DNA of 64,000 bases from Xylophilus rhododendri (GTDB taxonomy: Bacteria > Pseudomonadota > Gammaproteobacteria > Burkholderiales > Burkholderiaceae_C), in contig NZ_CP047650.1 in NCBI RefSeq assembly GCF_009906855.1, positions 1 through 64,000 of the forward strand. Reading direction: 5' to 3'. Position numbers and translations under genes: made by a program. A model generated the notes under the pieces. It had not been told where the DNA came from. It was given only the letters and a program-made list of their open reading frames with translations, and did no database searches. Position 1 is the stretch's first letter; each line of letters opens with the position of its first letter. Positions 63,300 through 64,000 of this stretch are shown here, piece by piece.

Positions 63300-63979
63300 G
63301 CCGACGCGGGCGCCGTCCGCAGTTCCAGCCGGTAGCCGAAGCCGCGAATCGCCCGCAGCGCCACGCCGTGCGGCTCCAGCTTGGCGCGCAGGCGGGAGAT
63401 GTGCACCTCCACCGCGTTGGCGGTGATCTCGCGGTCCCAGCCGGTGAGGGCCTGCAGGAGCTTGTCCTTAGCCGTGGGGTTGGGCGCCTGCAGCAGCAGG
63501 TATTCCAGCACCGTCCATTCGCGCGGGCCCAACTCCAGCGGCTGGCCGGCGACACTGCCGCGCCGCTGGGCGGTGTCGAGTTCGACCGGGCCGAAGCTCA
63601 GCACCGCCGTGGTGGCGGCATGCGACCTCCTCAGCAGGGCCCTCAGCCTTGCCAGCAGTTCCGGGAGCTGGAAGGGCTTGACGAGATAGTCGTCGGCGCC
63701 GAGGTCCAATCCCCGCACCCGGTCTTCCAGGGCGTCCCGGGCCGTCAGGATCAGTACCGGCATGGCGTGCCCATCGGTGCGCAGGCGGCGGGTGAGTTCC
63801 AGGCCGTCCATTCGCGGCAGGCCGATATCCACGATCAACGCGTCGAATTTTGCCTTTGCCAGCGCTTCTTCGGCCCTTTCTCCGCTGCCGACCCAATCCA
63901 CTGCATAGCCGGCGTCGCATAAGCCCAGTTTGATGCCGCTGGCCACCATGACGTCGTCTTCTATCAGCAGTAATCTCAT
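63296..63979 (-). CDS. OmpR-family response regulator
   Basis: A 227-residue regulator. The receiver has E7-D8-D9 (I-E-D-D), the phosphoacceptor Asp51 (L-I-V-D-I-G-L-P) and the Lys of Y-L-V-K-P-F. The C-terminal winged helix is OmpR-type (E-W-T-V-L-E-Y-L-L, then V-E-V-H-I-S-R-L-R-A-K, I-R-G-F-G-Y-R-L). It is the first gene of the pair; its stop overlaps the kinase start by 4 bp. The ligand of the pair is unknown. Confidence 0.93.
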   Translation of the reverse strand: MRLLLIEDDVMVASGIKLGLCDAGYAVDWVGSGERAEEALAKAKFDALIVDIGLPRMDGLELTRRLRTDGHAMPVLILTARDALEDRVRGLDLGADDYLVKPFQLPELLARLRALLRRSHAATTAVLSFGPVELDTAQRRGSVAGQPLELGPREWTVLEYLLLQAPNPTAKDKLLQALTGWDREITANAVEVHISRLRAKLEPHGVALRAIRGFGYRLELRTAPASA

Positions 63980-64000
63980 GTTTCCATTTTATTGGTATTT

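Overview
The window looks like a chromosomal segment of a high-GC betaproteobacterium, most likely Burkholderiales and Comamonadaceae-like. The basis is gene content and style: the bioA-bioF-bioD-bioB order, divergent pepA/lptFG, cysB, the imuA-imuB-dnaE2 mutasome under a LexA box, and Comamonadaceae-type intergenic repeats. I cannot fix genus or species from sequence alone. Most of the window is ordinary, tightly packed housekeeping DNA with many 4-bp ATGA-type overlaps. The accessory content lies mainly in 0.9-5.4 kb, 15-16.4 kb, 26.8-35.4 kb and 47.4-48.6 kb.

Layout. 0-0.9 kb: 3' end of ygfZ and a convergent GNAT acetyltransferase. 0.9-5.4 kb: four tandem leftward paralogues of about 355 aa. 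Each has an F-box-like motif (LPNE-x-hydrophobic, then a second helix and an Arg-containing end) near residue 45; this is the most unusual locus here. 5.5-8.1 kb: an HSL-type hydrolase, an SDR-like protein without catalytic residues, and an HDOD protein. 8.2-14.9 kb: a coupled tex-bioA-bioF-bioD-bioB operon. 15.0-16.3 kb: a small membrane protein and a near-perfect 177-bp inverted repeat. 16.3-21.9 kb: a Kef-type antiporter, a secreted SnoaL-like protein, a frameshifted GST gene, a thioesterase and a putative glycosyltransferase. 21.9-25.5 kb: livHMGF permease and ATPase genes without a binding protein. 25.6-30.0 kb: FecR and OmpA-lipoprotein pair, a stand-alone receiver, a WG-repeat protein and several small unknown genes. 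30.2-35.4 kb: a secreted DUF1800/DUF1501 pair and a large glycosyltransferase-like unknown. 35.5-37.3 kb: tRNA-Pro, a flavodoxin, a D-2-hydroxyacid dehydrogenase and tRNA-Arg. 37.6-41.2 kb: a livK-type binding protein, then pepA-holC-unknown. 41.2-46.0 kb: lptF-lptG-cbiX, cysB and a methionine-type aminotransferase. 46.0-49.6 kb: an HD-GYP protein, an acyltransferase and a glycerophosphodiesterase. 49.6-52.2 kb: divergent cadR-like and cadA-like metal resistance genes. 52.3-59.4 kb: a coiled-coil protein, a radical SAM protein and dnaE2-imuB-imuA. 59.5-64.0 kb: an ABC exporter, a small coiled-coil membrane protein and an OmpR/QseC-type two-component system.

Functional links. Biotin synthesis from pimeloyl thioester to biotin is complete for its last four steps; bioC and bioH are not here. 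cbiX next to cysB fits siroheme supply for sulfite reduction. The binding protein at 37.6 kb may or may not serve the liv transporter 12 kb away. dnaE2-imuB-imuA form one SOS-controlled mutagenesis unit. F-box proteins in bacteria are known mainly as effectors that enter eukaryotic cells, so the four-gene array suggests a host-associated (perhaps plant-associated) lifestyle. That is inference: no secretion genes are in the window.
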